DNA of 64,000 bases from Larsenimonas suaedae (GTDB lineage: Bacteria; Pseudomonadota; Gammaproteobacteria; Pseudomonadales; Halomonadaceae), in the NCBI RefSeq assembly GCF_023712105.1, contig NZ_JAMLJI010000001.1, positions 434,001 through 498,000 on the forward strand. The letters run 5' to 3'. The translations under genes and the position numbers were made by a program. The notes beneath the pieces are model-generated. The model was not told the origin of the DNA. It made no database searches and saw nothing but the letters and a program-made list of their open reading frames with translations. Below are positions 21,232 to 29,558 of the stretch, piece by piece. How positions within the stretch are numbered: position 1 is the stretch's first letter; each line of letters opens with the position of its first letter.

Positions 21232-21262
21232 GCGCCACGGTCAATTCAAACGCTCCGTGGCG
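21232..21262 (-). promoter_or_regulatory. Intercistronic hairpin between gcvH and gcvP
   Basis: GCGCCACGG (21232-21240) pairs perfectly with CCGTGGCGC (21254-21262), loop 13 bases, with no T-run. It sits between gcvH and gcvP on one transcript and could act as an mRNA stability or processing element that sets different amounts of H and P protein. Only the pairing is seen. Confidence 0.4.
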
Positions 21263-21281
21263 CGATCGAGAGAGATGTTTG

Positions 21282-21674
21282 TCAGCCTTCCTGCTCGAGC
21301 AACTGCTGATAGGCCGTTGCATCAAGAAGCTTTTCAAGTTCGCTTGAATCCTCGAGCTGCACCTTGATCAACCAGGCATCCTCATAGGGGCTTTCGTTGA
21401 TGCTTTCAGGGGCGTCCTCGAGGCTTTCATTGATGGCAACGACTTCACCCGAAAGCGGGGCATAGAGATCGGAGGCGGCCTTGACCGACTCGATCACACC
21501 GAATTCTTCGCCCGAGACGAGGGCCTGACCAAGCTCTGGCAGTTCGACGAAGACGACATCACCCAACGCGTCCTGAGCATGGTCGGTAATGCCGAGCGTG
21601 ACCGTGCCGTCGTTGTGGTCAAGGATCCACTCGTGGCTGTCGCTATATTTGAGGTTTTCAGGGATCTGGCTCAT
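21282..21674 (-). CDS. gcvH: Glycine cleavage system H protein
   Basis: The 130-residue lipoyl carrier of the glycine cleavage system. The lipoylated lysine is K65 in [21 protein letters not shown], and the N-terminus [20 protein letters not shown] is conserved. It is the first gene of a gcvH-gcvP unit and is divergent from the AGCS symporter; 247 bp separate the two starts. Confidence 0.97.
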   Translation of the reverse strand: MSQIPENLKYSDSHEWILDHNDGTVTLGITDHAQDALGDVVFVELPELGQALVSGEEFGVIESVKAASDLYAPLSGEVVAINESLEDAPESINESPYEDAWLIKVQLEDSSELEKLLDATAYQQLLEQEG

Positions 21675-21921
21675 TGTTTTTCCTGTGAAGTCGTCGTGCG
21701 TTTAAGGGCAGTTGGCGCATTATGCCTGATTCAGCAAGGCGGGCCTATAGAGTGCGCCGCTTGCGGTTGGCAAATCGCGATGGCAATACCGAGTGCGCCA
21801 GCACGTCGTTTTATCCCAATGCGGGGATAGACTAAAGTAGGCGCCCACCGGGTCGCATTCGTTGACTCGGCAGCGCAATACATGAGGGGATTTCCCCCGA
21901 CAACAATAATAGGAGACAGGC

Positions 21922-23286
21922 ATGGAGCAGGTCACTGCAATCGTAAATTCCATCAATGGGGTGGTATGGGGACCATTGATGCTGGTGCTCCTTCTGGGGG
22001 TTGGTATCTTTTTGCAGGTGGGGCTCAAGTTGATGCCCGTCCGAAAGCTTGGGACGGGCATCAGGCTTTTATGGCGGGGCCGCGCCGATTCATCCGATGA
22101 GGGTGAGATCTCACCGTTCAATGCCTTGATGACGTCGCTGTCGGCGACCATTGGTACCGGCAATATCGCAGGGGTTGCCACCGCGATCGCCCTCGGTGGC
22201 CCGGGTGCCGTATTCTGGATGTGGGTGACCGCGCTGGTGGGGATGGCGACCAAGTACAGCGAGGCGGTCTGCGCCGTCAAGTTTCGAGAGACCGACCGCA
22301 ACGGCAACTATGTGGGCGGACCGATGTATTACATCAAGAACGGGCTGGCGGATTCAGGCCCGATCCTTTCCGCCCTTGCACCGGTGCTTGCGGTTTTGTT
22401 TGCCATTTTCGGCACCATTGCCTCGTTCGGTATCGGTAATACCGTACAGGCCAATTCCGTGGCGGATGCGTTGAACGCGTCGTTTGGTATTCCAAGCTGG
22501 CTGACCGGTCTTGTCATCATGGTTTTGGCCGGTGCGGTAATTCTTGGCGGGCTTAAGCGCATTTCAACGGTTGCCGGTCGGCTGGTGCCGCTCATGGCCG
22601 TGTTCTATTTCGTGGCGGGCCTGGTGATCCTTGTTATCAATGCCAATGAATTGCTTCCGGCGCTTGGTCTGATCATCTCTCACGCCTTTACCCCGATTTC
22701 CGCTGCTGGCGGATTTGCCGGGGCCGCGGTCGTTCAGGCGATCCGGTTCGGGGTGGCTCGTGGCGTATTCTCGAACGAGGCTGGTCTCGGAAGCGCGCCG
22801 ATCGCCCATGCGGCAGCCAAGACGCGTGATCCGGTACGCCAGGGGCTGGTAGCCATGCTCGGTACCTTCATTGACACCATCGTGGTGTGCACGATTACCG
22901 CGCTTGCGATCATTACCTCCGGCCAATGGCTGACCGGTGAAAGCGGTGCGGCATTGACATCGATGGCATTTCGTCATGCGCTCCCCGGGCCAGGCGATTA
23001 CATCGTTGCCCTGGCACTTGCCGTGTTTGCGTTCACAACGATTCTCGGGTGGTCCTATTACGGAGAACGCTGCTTCCAGTATCTGTTCGGGGAGCGCGCC
23101 TGTATCGTCTTTCGCGTCATTTTCGTGATCGCACTTCCCATCGGCGCCATGGCTCACCTGGATTTCATCTGGTTGCTGGCGGACACCTTCAATGCTTTGA
23201 TGGCGATTCCCAACCTGATTGCATTGCTGTTGCTGTCTCCGGTCGTCTTCCGCTTGACCAGGGATTACTTCAAGAATAACGGCTGA
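21922..23286 (+). CDS. Sodium:alanine/glycine symporter (AGCS family)
   Basis: A 454-residue inner-membrane importer. Family signatures include SLSATIGTGNIAGVATAIALGGPGAVFWMW (broken here as SATIGTGNIAGVATAI and GGPGAVFWMW, about 73-100), KYSEAVCAVKFRE, GGPMYY and the substrate-site region ARGVFSNEAGLGSAPIAHAAA (ARGVFSNEAGLGSAPIAH). The family takes up alanine or glycine with Na+. It is placed between gcvH-gcvP (divergent) and gcvT (73 bp downstream), so glycine import is the likely job. AGGAG precedes the ATG. A hairpin terminator separates it from gcvT. Confidence 0.92.
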   Translation: MEQVTAIVNSINGVVWGPLMLVLLLGVGIFLQVGLKLMPVRKLGTGIRLLWRGRADSSDEGEISPFNALMTSLSATIGTGNIAGVATAIALGGPGAVFWMWVTALVGMATKYSEAVCAVKFRETDRNGNYVGGPMYYIKNGLADSGPILSALAPVLAVLFAIFGTIASFGIGNTVQANSVADALNASFGIPSWLTGLVIMVLAGAVILGGLKRISTVAGRLVPLMAVFYFVAGLVILVINANELLPALGLIISHAFTPISAAGGFAGAAVVQAIRFGVARGVFSNEAGLGSAPIAHAAAKTRDPVRQGLVAMLGTFIDTIVVCTITALAIITSGQWLTGESGAALTSMAFRHALPGPGDYIVALALAVFAFTTILGWSYYGERCFQYLFGERACIVFRVIFVIALPIGAMAHLDFIWLLADTFNALMAIPNLIALLLLSPVVFRLTRDYFKNNG

Positions 23287-23312
23287 TTCAAAACAGCGGC
23301 TGATACTCAATC

Positions 23313-23338
23313 GCCACCTGTTTCGGCAGGTGGCTTTT
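23313..23338 (+). terminator. Intrinsic terminator after the AGCS symporter gene
   Basis: GCCACCTG (23313-23320) pairs with CAGGTGGC (23327-23334) and is followed by TTTT. It lies in the 72-bp gap before gcvT, so part of gcvT expression may be readthrough. Confidence 0.7.
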
Positions 23339-23358
23339 CACGCTTCAAGGACATCTGG

Positions 23359-24468
23359 ATGACTTCCCTACACCAAACGCCTCTTCACGAGCTTCACGCA
23401 CGCTCAGGTGCAAAGTTCACCGATTTTGCCGGGTACGAAATGCCGGTTCAGTTCGCCATGGGGGTCAAGCGCGAGCATGAGCACACCCGCAGTGCATGTG
23501 GCGTGTTCGATGTGTCTCACATGGGGCAGGTGGTGCTCACCGGCGAGGGCTGCGCCGAGGCGCTCGAGACGCTTGTATGCGCCGACATCGTTGGCCTTTC
23601 CCCGGGGCGACAGCGCTATGCGCTGTTCACCACTCAGGAAGGTGGGGTGGTGGATGATCTGATGGTTGCCAACCAGGGTGACGCCTTGCATCTGGTCATC
23701 AACGCCGCCCGCCGTGATATTGACATCACACTTTTGAAAACGGGCTTGCCCGACCAGGTAAACGTCGAGGTGCTGTCCAGAGCATTGATCGCGGTGCAGG
23801 GCCCCAAGGCCAGCGAGGTGCTAAAGGCCCTCAACCCCGAGACCGAAACCATGGTGTTCATGGATCATCGCGCGCTTGCGCTGGCGGACATTCCGGTGTG
23901 GCTCAGCCGATCCGGTTATACCGGCGAGGATGGGTTCGAGATTTCAGTGGCCGAGGCAGATGCCGAGCGATTGATGGAGCATCTGCTGGCGTTCGAGTCG
24001 GTCGAACCGATCGGGCTTGGCGCGCGGGATTCACTTCGACTTGAAGCCGGTCTCTGTCTTTACGGCAATGACCTCGATGAACAGACAACACCGATTGAAG
24101 CCGGCCTCCACTGGGCCGTTGGCAAGGCGCGTCGTCAAGGTGGTGAGCGCGAGGGCGGGTTCCCGGGCGCCGACGTCATCCTGACTCAGCTTGCCAATCG
24201 AGACCACCTGACTCAACGTGTCGGGCTGGTAGCCTCTGGGCGCGCGCCGGTACGCGCCGGAAGTGCGCTGTTCGACGAGCAGGATAATCAGGTCGGTGAA
24301 ATCAGCTCCGGCACGTTTGGCCCGACACTCGGTAAGCCAATCGCGATGGCGTATCTTCCCGTCGAAATGACTCAGAATGGCACCAAGGTTTGGGCTGATG
24401 TTCGAGGCAAGCGCCATGAAATGACGGTCACGGCCATGCCCTTTGTTACGCCTAACTATGCTCGCTGA
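23359..24468 (+). CDS. gcvT: Aminomethyltransferase, glycine cleavage T protein
   Basis: Releases ammonia from aminomethyl-lipoyl GcvH and makes methylene-tetrahydrofolate. The 369 residues (E. coli 364) start TPLHELHARSGAKFTDFAGYEMPVQF, with the folate-domain strand GVFDVSHMGQV, SRSGYTGEDGFEI and GLGARDSLRLEAGLCLYGNDL typical of GcvT. AAGGA lies eight bases before the ATG. It is on the plus strand after the AGCS symporter, apart from gcvH-gcvP 1.7 kb away on the minus strand. Confidence 0.96.
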   Translation: MTSLHQTPLHELHARSGAKFTDFAGYEMPVQFAMGVKREHEHTRSACGVFDVSHMGQVVLTGEGCAEALETLVCADIVGLSPGRQRYALFTTQEGGVVDDLMVANQGDALHLVINAARRDIDITLLKTGLPDQVNVEVLSRALIAVQGPKASEVLKALNPETETMVFMDHRALALADIPVWLSRSGYTGEDGFEISVAEADAERLMEHLLAFESVEPIGLGARDSLRLEAGLCLYGNDLDEQTTPIEAGLHWAVGKARRQGGEREGGFPGADVILTQLANRDHLTQRVGLVASGRAPVRAGSALFDEQDNQVGEISSGTFGPTLGKPIAMAYLPVEMTQNGTKVWADVRGKRHEMTVTAMPFVTPNYAR

Positions 24469-24495
24469 TTTATACCGTTATATTTTTTCAAGAAA

Positions 24496-25110
24496 TTAAA
24501 TGAAAATATGGCGGAATGTCAGGTTAATACGGGGAGATTTGATGGCTCTTGGCAGTAGCGCATGCTGCCAGTGCGTCTGAATACCTCGGCCCATGAGCAG
24601 AACACTGCCATGGGCCAACCAGATATTTTGGGAAGGCGTAATTTCTCGAGCTTCCCGCGCACGACCCCTTAGCCGAAAAGGGCGGGCAGCGCCTAGGCTC
24701 AATGACGCAATGATTGGTGCATTTCCAAGTTCAGGCTCGTCATCACTGTGCCAGCCCATGCGTTGCTGCCCGTCCTGATACCGGTTCAACAGAACACTGT
24801 TGTAAGCCGGCGCATCATCGATGTAGTGGCGAGTCAGCCGGGTCAACCAGCGCGCAAGCGTTCGGACACTGGGGTGCCAGGGCGAGGGTTCGAAGCGTTG
24901 GTTGGAGTAGGTATAGTCAGCGCCGTCAGCCCCCATCCAGATTTGAGTGCGTGGAATCGGATGGGTCTTGCCATAGAGCGTGATGCTTGGCTGCTGCCAA
25001 TGCTCGAGCGCATCGAGCGCTTTGAATAGGTGGTCGGCCTTGTCGGTGGGCAAGGCCTTCGGAAAGTACCACAGCGGCCAGTCTGGCAGCGGGTGTTGCA
25101 CCGAGGTCAT
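24496..25110 (-). CDS. AlkB-like 2-oxoglutarate/Fe(II) dioxygenase
   Basis: A 204-residue dioxygenase resembling the AlkB/ALKBH2-3 group that removes methyl lesions from DNA or RNA bases. The iron ligands fit H121 and D123 (GWHSDDEPELG) and a histidine in THWQHALLP (H180 or H183). The 2-oxoglutarate arginines fit R194 and R200 in SPRINLTFRHI. The NSVLLNRYQDGQQRMGWHSD stretch is typical of the group. Its ATG overlaps the stop of the PAP2 gene by four bases, making it the third gene of a coupled glycosyltransferase-PAP2-AlkB unit. Confidence 0.88.
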   Translation of the reverse strand: MTSVQHPLPDWPLWYFPKALPTDKADHLFKALDALEHWQQPSITLYGKTHPIPRTQIWMGADGADYTYSNQRFEPSPWHPSVRTLARWLTRLTRHYIDDAPAYNSVLLNRYQDGQQRMGWHSDDEPELGNAPIIASLSLGAARPFRLRGRAREAREITPSQNIWLAHGSVLLMGRGIQTHWQHALLPRAIKSPRINLTFRHIFI

Positions 25111-25649
25111 TGAATCGTGATCAGCAGGATACTGAGTTCGGCCAGAAGAAATCCGATCAGCGCACCGGCTGCGACATCGGTCAGATAGTGAAGCCCGAGA
25201 ATAACCCGCGAGATCATGACCAGTATCGCAAACGGCAGAACGACCCAGAGCAGAATCGGTACGAACGTGGCCGTAAGCGTCGTGAACATGACGGCGTGCA
25301 GCGTATGCCCACTTGGAAAGCTGTAGCGATCAAGCGGTGGCATCGTGCAGGGGATCTCGAACGAGATGTACGGGCGCTCACGGCACAGGCGGTTTTTGAG
25401 CAATCGGTAGAGCAGGCCACCAACCGCTGCAGTGATGCCAAATTCCACGGCCAGTACCCAGCCATAAAGGCCCTTGAAGATGGGAATGCTGAAGCACAGT
25501 GCAATCCAGGCCGGGCCATCGCCCAGACGGCTTGCGATGCGCAGCACCCAAAGAATCGGGCGATAGGCGCCAAGACGCGACAGGCGATGACAGGCGCGCC
25601 ACTCGAGCAGGTCCAGCCGTTTAAACATTGGAGAATTGCGTTCTTGCAT
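25107..25649 (-). CDS. PAP2 superfamily membrane phosphatase
   Basis: A 180-residue integral membrane phosphatase. The three PAP2 catalytic motifs are in order: KNRLCRERP (K-x6-RP), PSGHT, and SRVILGLHYLTDV (SR-x5-H-x3-D). About five hydrophobic segments surround them. Likely substrates are phosphatidate, phosphatidylglycerol phosphate or undecaprenyl pyrophosphate. The start is set by AGGAGGTGA six bases before the ATG at 25649; the gene starts inside the end of the upstream glycosyltransferase (29-base overlap). The pairing with a glycosyltransferase suggests lipid or glycolipid metabolism. Confidence 0.88.
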   Translation of the reverse strand: MQERNSPMFKRLDLLEWRACHRLSRLGAYRPILWVLRIASRLGDGPAWIALCFSIPIFKGLYGWVLAVEFGITAAVGGLLYRLLKNRLCRERPYISFEIPCTMPPLDRYSFPSGHTLHAVMFTTLTATFVPILLWVVLPFAILVMISRVILGLHYLTDVAAGALIGFLLAELSILLITIQ

Positions 25650-26781
25650 CACTCACCTCCTGTGCCTGATGCAGGTAGTCGACGAACTGGTCGCAAATGC
25701 TTGACCAGGTCATTTGATTAACGCGTTCTTTGGCAGCCTTGCCCATCTTGCGCGTTCGTTCTAGATCCTGGCCAAGTGTCAGTGATGCATCGATGAAGCC
25801 CTTGTCATCACTGTAGTCCACCAGAAGGCCTTCCTGGCCCGAGGTGATGAGCTCGCCGGCCGCAGCGTAATCAAGCGCGACACAGGCAAGCCCGCTTGCC
25901 ATCGCTTCGGTGACCACATTGCCGAAGGTTTCCGAGCGTGAAGGGAATAGAAACAGGTCGGCGCTTGCGTAATAGGACGCCAGCGCGTCACCTTCCTGAA
26001 ACCCTGCAAACTCTGCCCAGCTAAGTGTCTGTTCAAGCTCCTTGCGCATCGGCCCATCGCCGACGAACACAGCCTTGATCGATGGGTCCTTGCCGTGCAG
26101 GGCTTGAAGTGCATTGACCATCAAAGGCACGTTCTTTTCTGCAGCCAGCCGGCCGACATAGAGCACCACCAGGTCATCCTCGGCCGCACCCCACCGGCCT
26201 CTGAGGGCATCGCTTCTAAACGCTGGGGTGAAGCGCTTCGGGTCAAGCCCTCGGCCCATCACCTTGGTGTTCTTGTAGCCCTTGGCCTTTAAAGCATTGG
26301 CTTGAGACGAGGTGGGTACCAAAGTGATCGCGCTCTTGTTGTGAAAGCGTTTGAGAAAAGGGCGGACGAACGGACGAAGCATCTTGAGCAGAATATAGTG
26401 CTCGCTGTACTGATCGAAGTTGGTGTGAAAGCCGCTGACCACCGGTAACCCAAGATGGTTGGCCGCGAACAGGGCGCTGAGCCCCAGCGGGCCTTCAGTG
26501 GCAATGTATACGGCGTCCGGTCGGTGCGCTTTCCAGAAACGAATCAGCTTCAATGGCGCGGGAACTCCCATGCGAACCCCTTCATAATCGGGAATGGGAA
26601 TGGCAAGCACCTGAAGCTCCTTGACGACGTGAGGGTCGTTTTGGCGATCAACCGGACGGGGTCGAACCAGTTGGAGTTCGAACCCGCGTTCCAGCAGTTC
26701 ATTGGCGATTTGGGTCAACGTATGGGCTACGCCATTGATTTCCGGAGCCCAGGTTTCGCTTACGAACGCAATGCGAGACAT
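25621..26781 (-). CDS. GT4 glycosyltransferase, mannosyltransferase-like
   Basis: A 386-residue sugar transferase similar to GDP-mannose-dependent or SqdX-like GT4 enzymes. Visible features are MSRIAFVSETWAPEINGV at the N-terminus (written MSRIAFVSET, WAPEINGVAHTL), the acceptor-side GFHTNFDQYSEHY, the donor-binding VLYVGRLAAEKNV and the SETFGNVVTEAMASG region with paired glutamates. Members often glycosylate diacylglycerol or other membrane lipids. The start is the ATG at 26781 with AAGGAAAAG upstream. It begins a three-gene coupled unit with the PAP2 phosphatase and the AlkB-like gene. Confidence 0.85.
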   Translation of the reverse strand: MSRIAFVSETWAPEINGVAHTLTQIANELLERGFELQLVRPRPVDRQNDPHVVKELQVLAIPIPDYEGVRMGVPAPLKLIRFWKAHRPDAVYIATEGPLGLSALFAANHLGLPVVSGFHTNFDQYSEHYILLKMLRPFVRPFLKRFHNKSAITLVPTSSQANALKAKGYKNTKVMGRGLDPKRFTPAFRSDALRGRWGAAEDDLVVLYVGRLAAEKNVPLMVNALQALHGKDPSIKAVFVGDGPMRKELEQTLSWAEFAGFQEGDALASYYASADLFLFPSRSETFGNVVTEAMASGLACVALDYAAAGELITSGQEGLLVDYSDDKGFIDASLTLGQDLERTRKMGKAAKERVNQMTWSSICDQFVDYLHQAQEVSDARTQFSNV

Positions 26782-26870
26782 GACTTTTCCTTGGCCGGAA
26801 GTCGGTATATGTCCAGTATCTTTACTCGTCATGACAGCGTCGCGTAATAAAAGTGATGATTGAATGACAG

Positions 26871-27743
26871 CTACTGTAGCACGCGGCGAGGATCAACGGG
26901 TTGACCGGCCTTGCGCACATCGAAGAGAAGGTTGTAGTGGCCTATGTCGCCTCTGCGCGCGGTTTCACAAATGGGTGTTCCTGGTGAAACCGACTGGTCT
27001 TCGCGCACATGCACCTGCCCGCAGTACGCAAAAATGGTCTGCATGTTATTGGCGTGATGCACGATGACGACATTGCCGAGCTGGCGCATGCTGTTGGCGA
27101 ATTTGACCGACCCGTTGGCAACCGCCCGCGCAGTATGGTCCGCACCGGCCCTTAGCATCATCGGCTGCAATGTGCCATGGGCATCGGTGCCGAACGCACG
27201 TACAACGCTTGCCTGACGCAGGGGCCAGGGCCAATTGCGCGCGCTTGCAGGCAACGAGGTCGTATCCACTCGCGGGCGGGTACGGGCAACCGGGCTGGCG
27301 CTTGACCCGCTCCGACCCGCCGGCACCTTGATGGTCTGGCCGATCGAAAGACTCCTCGGGTGAACGCCCGGGTTGGCGCCGGCGATACTCTGGGCCGATG
27401 TTCTAAAGTGCGTGGCGATACGCCCGTATGTATCCCCCGGGCGAACCTGATACCGATAGGGACCGCTACCCGGAGCACGCTCGGCGCGAGACGGCATCAT
27501 CAGGCGCTGTCCGATCTTCAAGTCATTGGCATCGACGCCTGGATTGAAACGCTGAAGCCTAAGAAGGGGGATGCCATAGCGTCTGGAGAGTCGATGAAGC
27601 GTGTCTCCGCGTTGTACCTGAACCCAACCACCGCTGCCGGATGCGCCACCGTTGGTTGCGCACCCGCTTAATCCAAAAAGGATAATCAACAAGACAATCA
27701 GGAAAGGCGTCGATCTTTGTCGTGCCAAAGTGCATTGACCCAT
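26871..27743 (-). CDS. NlpD-like LysM/LytM lipoprotein, probably catalytically inactive
   Basis: A 290-residue envelope lipoprotein. The signal peptide ends at the lipobox GLSGC (cysteine about residue 28). Two LysM peptidoglycan-binding repeats follow: VQRGDTLHRLSRRYGIPLLRLQRFNPGV and YQVRPGDTYGRIATHFRTSAQSI. The C-terminal M23/LytM domain (about 170-290) keeps the fold, with GNVVIVHHANNMQTIFAY and SVSPGTPI, but the zinc-binding HxH strand reads NLLFDVR, so the first histidine is lost. That pattern is typical of NlpD/EnvC amidase activators. The start is uncertain, because the ATG at 27743 overlaps the upstream acyltransferase by 46 bases and lacks a ribosome binding site. Confidence 0.82.
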   Translation of the reverse strand: MGQCTLARQRSTPFLIVLLIILFGLSGCATNGGASGSGGWVQVQRGDTLHRLSRRYGIPLLRLQRFNPGVDANDLKIGQRLMMPSRAERAPGSGPYRYQVRPGDTYGRIATHFRTSAQSIAGANPGVHPRSLSIGQTIKVPAGRSGSSASPVARTRPRVDTTSLPASARNWPWPLRQASVVRAFGTDAHGTLQPMMLRAGADHTARAVANGSVKFANSMRQLGNVVIVHHANNMQTIFAYCGQVHVREDQSVSPGTPICETARRGDIGHYNLLFDVRKAGQPVDPRRVLQ

Positions 27744-28543
27744 GCATGAAACCGTTTTTTTCGTTCAAATTCGAGGATGTGCGTGTCCGTCATCCATGGC
27801 TTTAGCGGCAGGCGATCAATGTGGATGCGCAAGATACCGCTGCGCCCACACAGAAAATCCCAAAAGCGGGTCGACCCGTGCTGGTAGTCGAGCGTCGCGT
27901 CCAAGATGCCCGAAAGGCGGCTTCCCAGCAAGGAAAGAACGATGCTCAAGCCGCCCGCCTTGGGGCGAAGAAGATGTGTGAATGGACTTTTTTGTTGCAG
28001 TCGTTTTTGCGGGGTAAAGCGAGTGCCTTCAACAAAGTTGTAGATGGTAATCGGGCGCTCGAGTGCGTGTCGGCACAGGCGTCGGGTGGCTTCCAGATCC
28101 TTTTCGGCCGCTTTTCGGCCTCCCTTGCCTCGATTGAGCATCGGGAATTCAAGTGCCCAGAACGCAAGGCCGATCACGGGAATCCAGATAAGCTCTCGCT
28201 TGATGAAAAAGCGGGGCGGCGCCGTGGATTGTTGTAGGGCGTATTGCAAAAGCAGGATATCGGTCCAGCTTCGGTGATTGGCGATGACGACCCACCATTG
28301 ATCGCGTGCGTTTGGGATAGCGCCGCTGACGTGAAGCGTCGGTTTTAGAACGGTGCGAATCCAGAACGTGTTCAATGCGATCCAGACCAGGGCAATGCGA
28401 TTGAGCCCACCAATGATCGTGTTACGTACCCGGTGAATTGGAAGTACGAGTTTCAAGAGTGCCAGTACATAAAAAGGCAGGGCGCACACGAGAGTGTTGA
28501 CCGTCAAGAAGCATAAGCTGGCGCAGCCTTTTATAAAAAACAT
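27698..28543 (-). CDS. PlsC-like acyltransferase (YihG type)
   Basis: A 281-residue membrane acyltransferase. The catalytic HX4D motif is NHRSWTD (about residue 88-94) and the acyl-acceptor phosphate motif is FVEGTRFT (about 170). An N-terminal hydrophobic segment anchors it. Length and the FFIKREL and FPMLNRGKGGRKAAEKDL segments match the YihG group, which sets the acyl composition of phospholipids. The start is the ATG at 28543 with GGGAG six bases upstream; a frame extension to 28585 has no ribosome binding site. Confidence 0.85.
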   Translation of the reverse strand: MFFIKGCASLCFLTVNTLVCALPFYVLALLKLVLPIHRVRNTIIGGLNRIALVWIALNTFWIRTVLKPTLHVSGAIPNARDQWWVVIANHRSWTDILLLQYALQQSTAPPRFFIKRELIWIPVIGLAFWALEFPMLNRGKGGRKAAEKDLEATRRLCRHALERPITIYNFVEGTRFTPQKRLQQKSPFTHLLRPKAGGLSIVLSLLGSRLSGILDATLDYQHGSTRFWDFLCGRSGILRIHIDRLPLKPWMTDTHILEFERKKRFHAWVNALWHDKDRRLS

Positions 28544-28715
28544 TAACACTCCCGCAGAAAGCCACTTGATTTTTACGCCGCTCATTGTGCATAGGGCCTT
28601 GATACAAAAGCAACTATTAAACAGGATCCAATGCGCGGCCTGTCTAGCTGTTCGTTAGTCACGCATTTATATTTCCTTGAAATCCAGAGCGCCACTCAAA
28701 TTTTATACCGTTATA

Positions 28716-29558
28716 CTACCATTTTTCTAACATTTTAATTTTTGACTGAAGTTCGCCTAAGAAAGATTGACCAAACAACAGGAGGTGATTAAGAAGCGGG
28801 TAAAGCTGAAACAACGCACATTGCGCTGGCCACGTCTCAGGCCGTGGTCCATCCCAATACGCCTGTTCAAAGTTGGTTGATGTGGGCGAAAAAAGGGCCA
28901 ACATCGCAAGATCGAACATGGCGTAGTGGCGATGTATCGCAGGGTCAATCAGAGCGACACCCGTTTCGGTGTAGAACACATTTCCGTGCCAGAGATCACC
29001 GTGCACTAAACACGGTGGTTCATTCGGTAATAGACCAGGCACGCGCGCAAACAAGGCATCCAGTTTACGAGCGTCCTGTTTCGGCAGCTTGTTTTCGCGC
29101 AGGCAGCGCTCGGCCAACGGCCTGAGACGCTGCTCGATCAAAAAATCTGCGCCGTTTTCGAGCGACGTATTGATCTGCGGTGTAGGGCCTGCAAACGTCG
29201 TCGTGGCCCATCCGTGCGTCGTTGCGCGTGATCGGGTGTGTAAGTGGCGAAGTTCCTCTCCCAGAAGGCGGGTCTTTGCATCACTTGGCTTCCCCGGTGA
29301 AAGCCAGGTCATGGCCAGAACATCATCATCAAGCTCGAGGCACTCCGGAATTTCCAGTTGGGTGGGAACAGCGGCCAGTGCGGCCAGACCATCGCGCTCC
29401 GCGCGAAGAATATCCGGCGCAGCACGCTTGATCACAACACGCCCATGAGGGGTATCCACGCGATACACCTCGCTGATGTCACCGCCTTGAAGCGGGATAA
29501 GTGGGGCATCCGGGCCTAGTCCCAATCGGTCGAGCACACGGTTCAGCGCCTGTGTCAT
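28716..29558 (-). CDS. Fructosamine/ketosamine 3-kinase family protein
   Basis: A 280-residue aminoglycoside-phosphotransferase-fold kinase. It has the nucleotide-binding start GGDISEVYRV, the invariant lysine in RVVIKRAAP, the catalytic loop CLVHGDLWHGNVFY and the metal-binding ALIDPAIHR. Members (E. coli YniA, human FN3K) phosphorylate ketosamine adducts on proteins or small molecules so that glycation is reversed. Its ATG overlaps the stop of the Kef gene (ATGA type), so the two are translated together. Confidence 0.88.
   Translation of the reverse strand: MTQALNRVLDRLGLGPDAPLIPLQGGDISEVYRVDTPHGRVVIKRAAPDILRAERDGLAALAAVPTQLEIPECLELDDDVLAMTWLSPGKPSDAKTRLLGEELRHLHTRSRATTHGWATTTFAGPTPQINTSLENGADFLIEQRLRPLAERCLRENKLPKQDARKLDALFARVPGLLPNEPPCLVHGDLWHGNVFYTETGVALIDPAIHRHYAMFDLAMLALFSPTSTNFEQAYWDGPRPETWPAQCALFQLYPLLNHLLLFGQSFLGELQSKIKMLEKW

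Noticed and set aside
21675-21921. Glycine riboswitch between gcvH and the AGCS symporter
   Set aside because: The conserved core sequences of the riboswitch are not found on either strand.
24468-28718. 14-mer TTTATACCGTTATA at about 24470 and again at about 28703
   Set aside because: Several chance 14-mer repeats are expected in 64 kb; no symmetry or shared context strong enough to claim a function.
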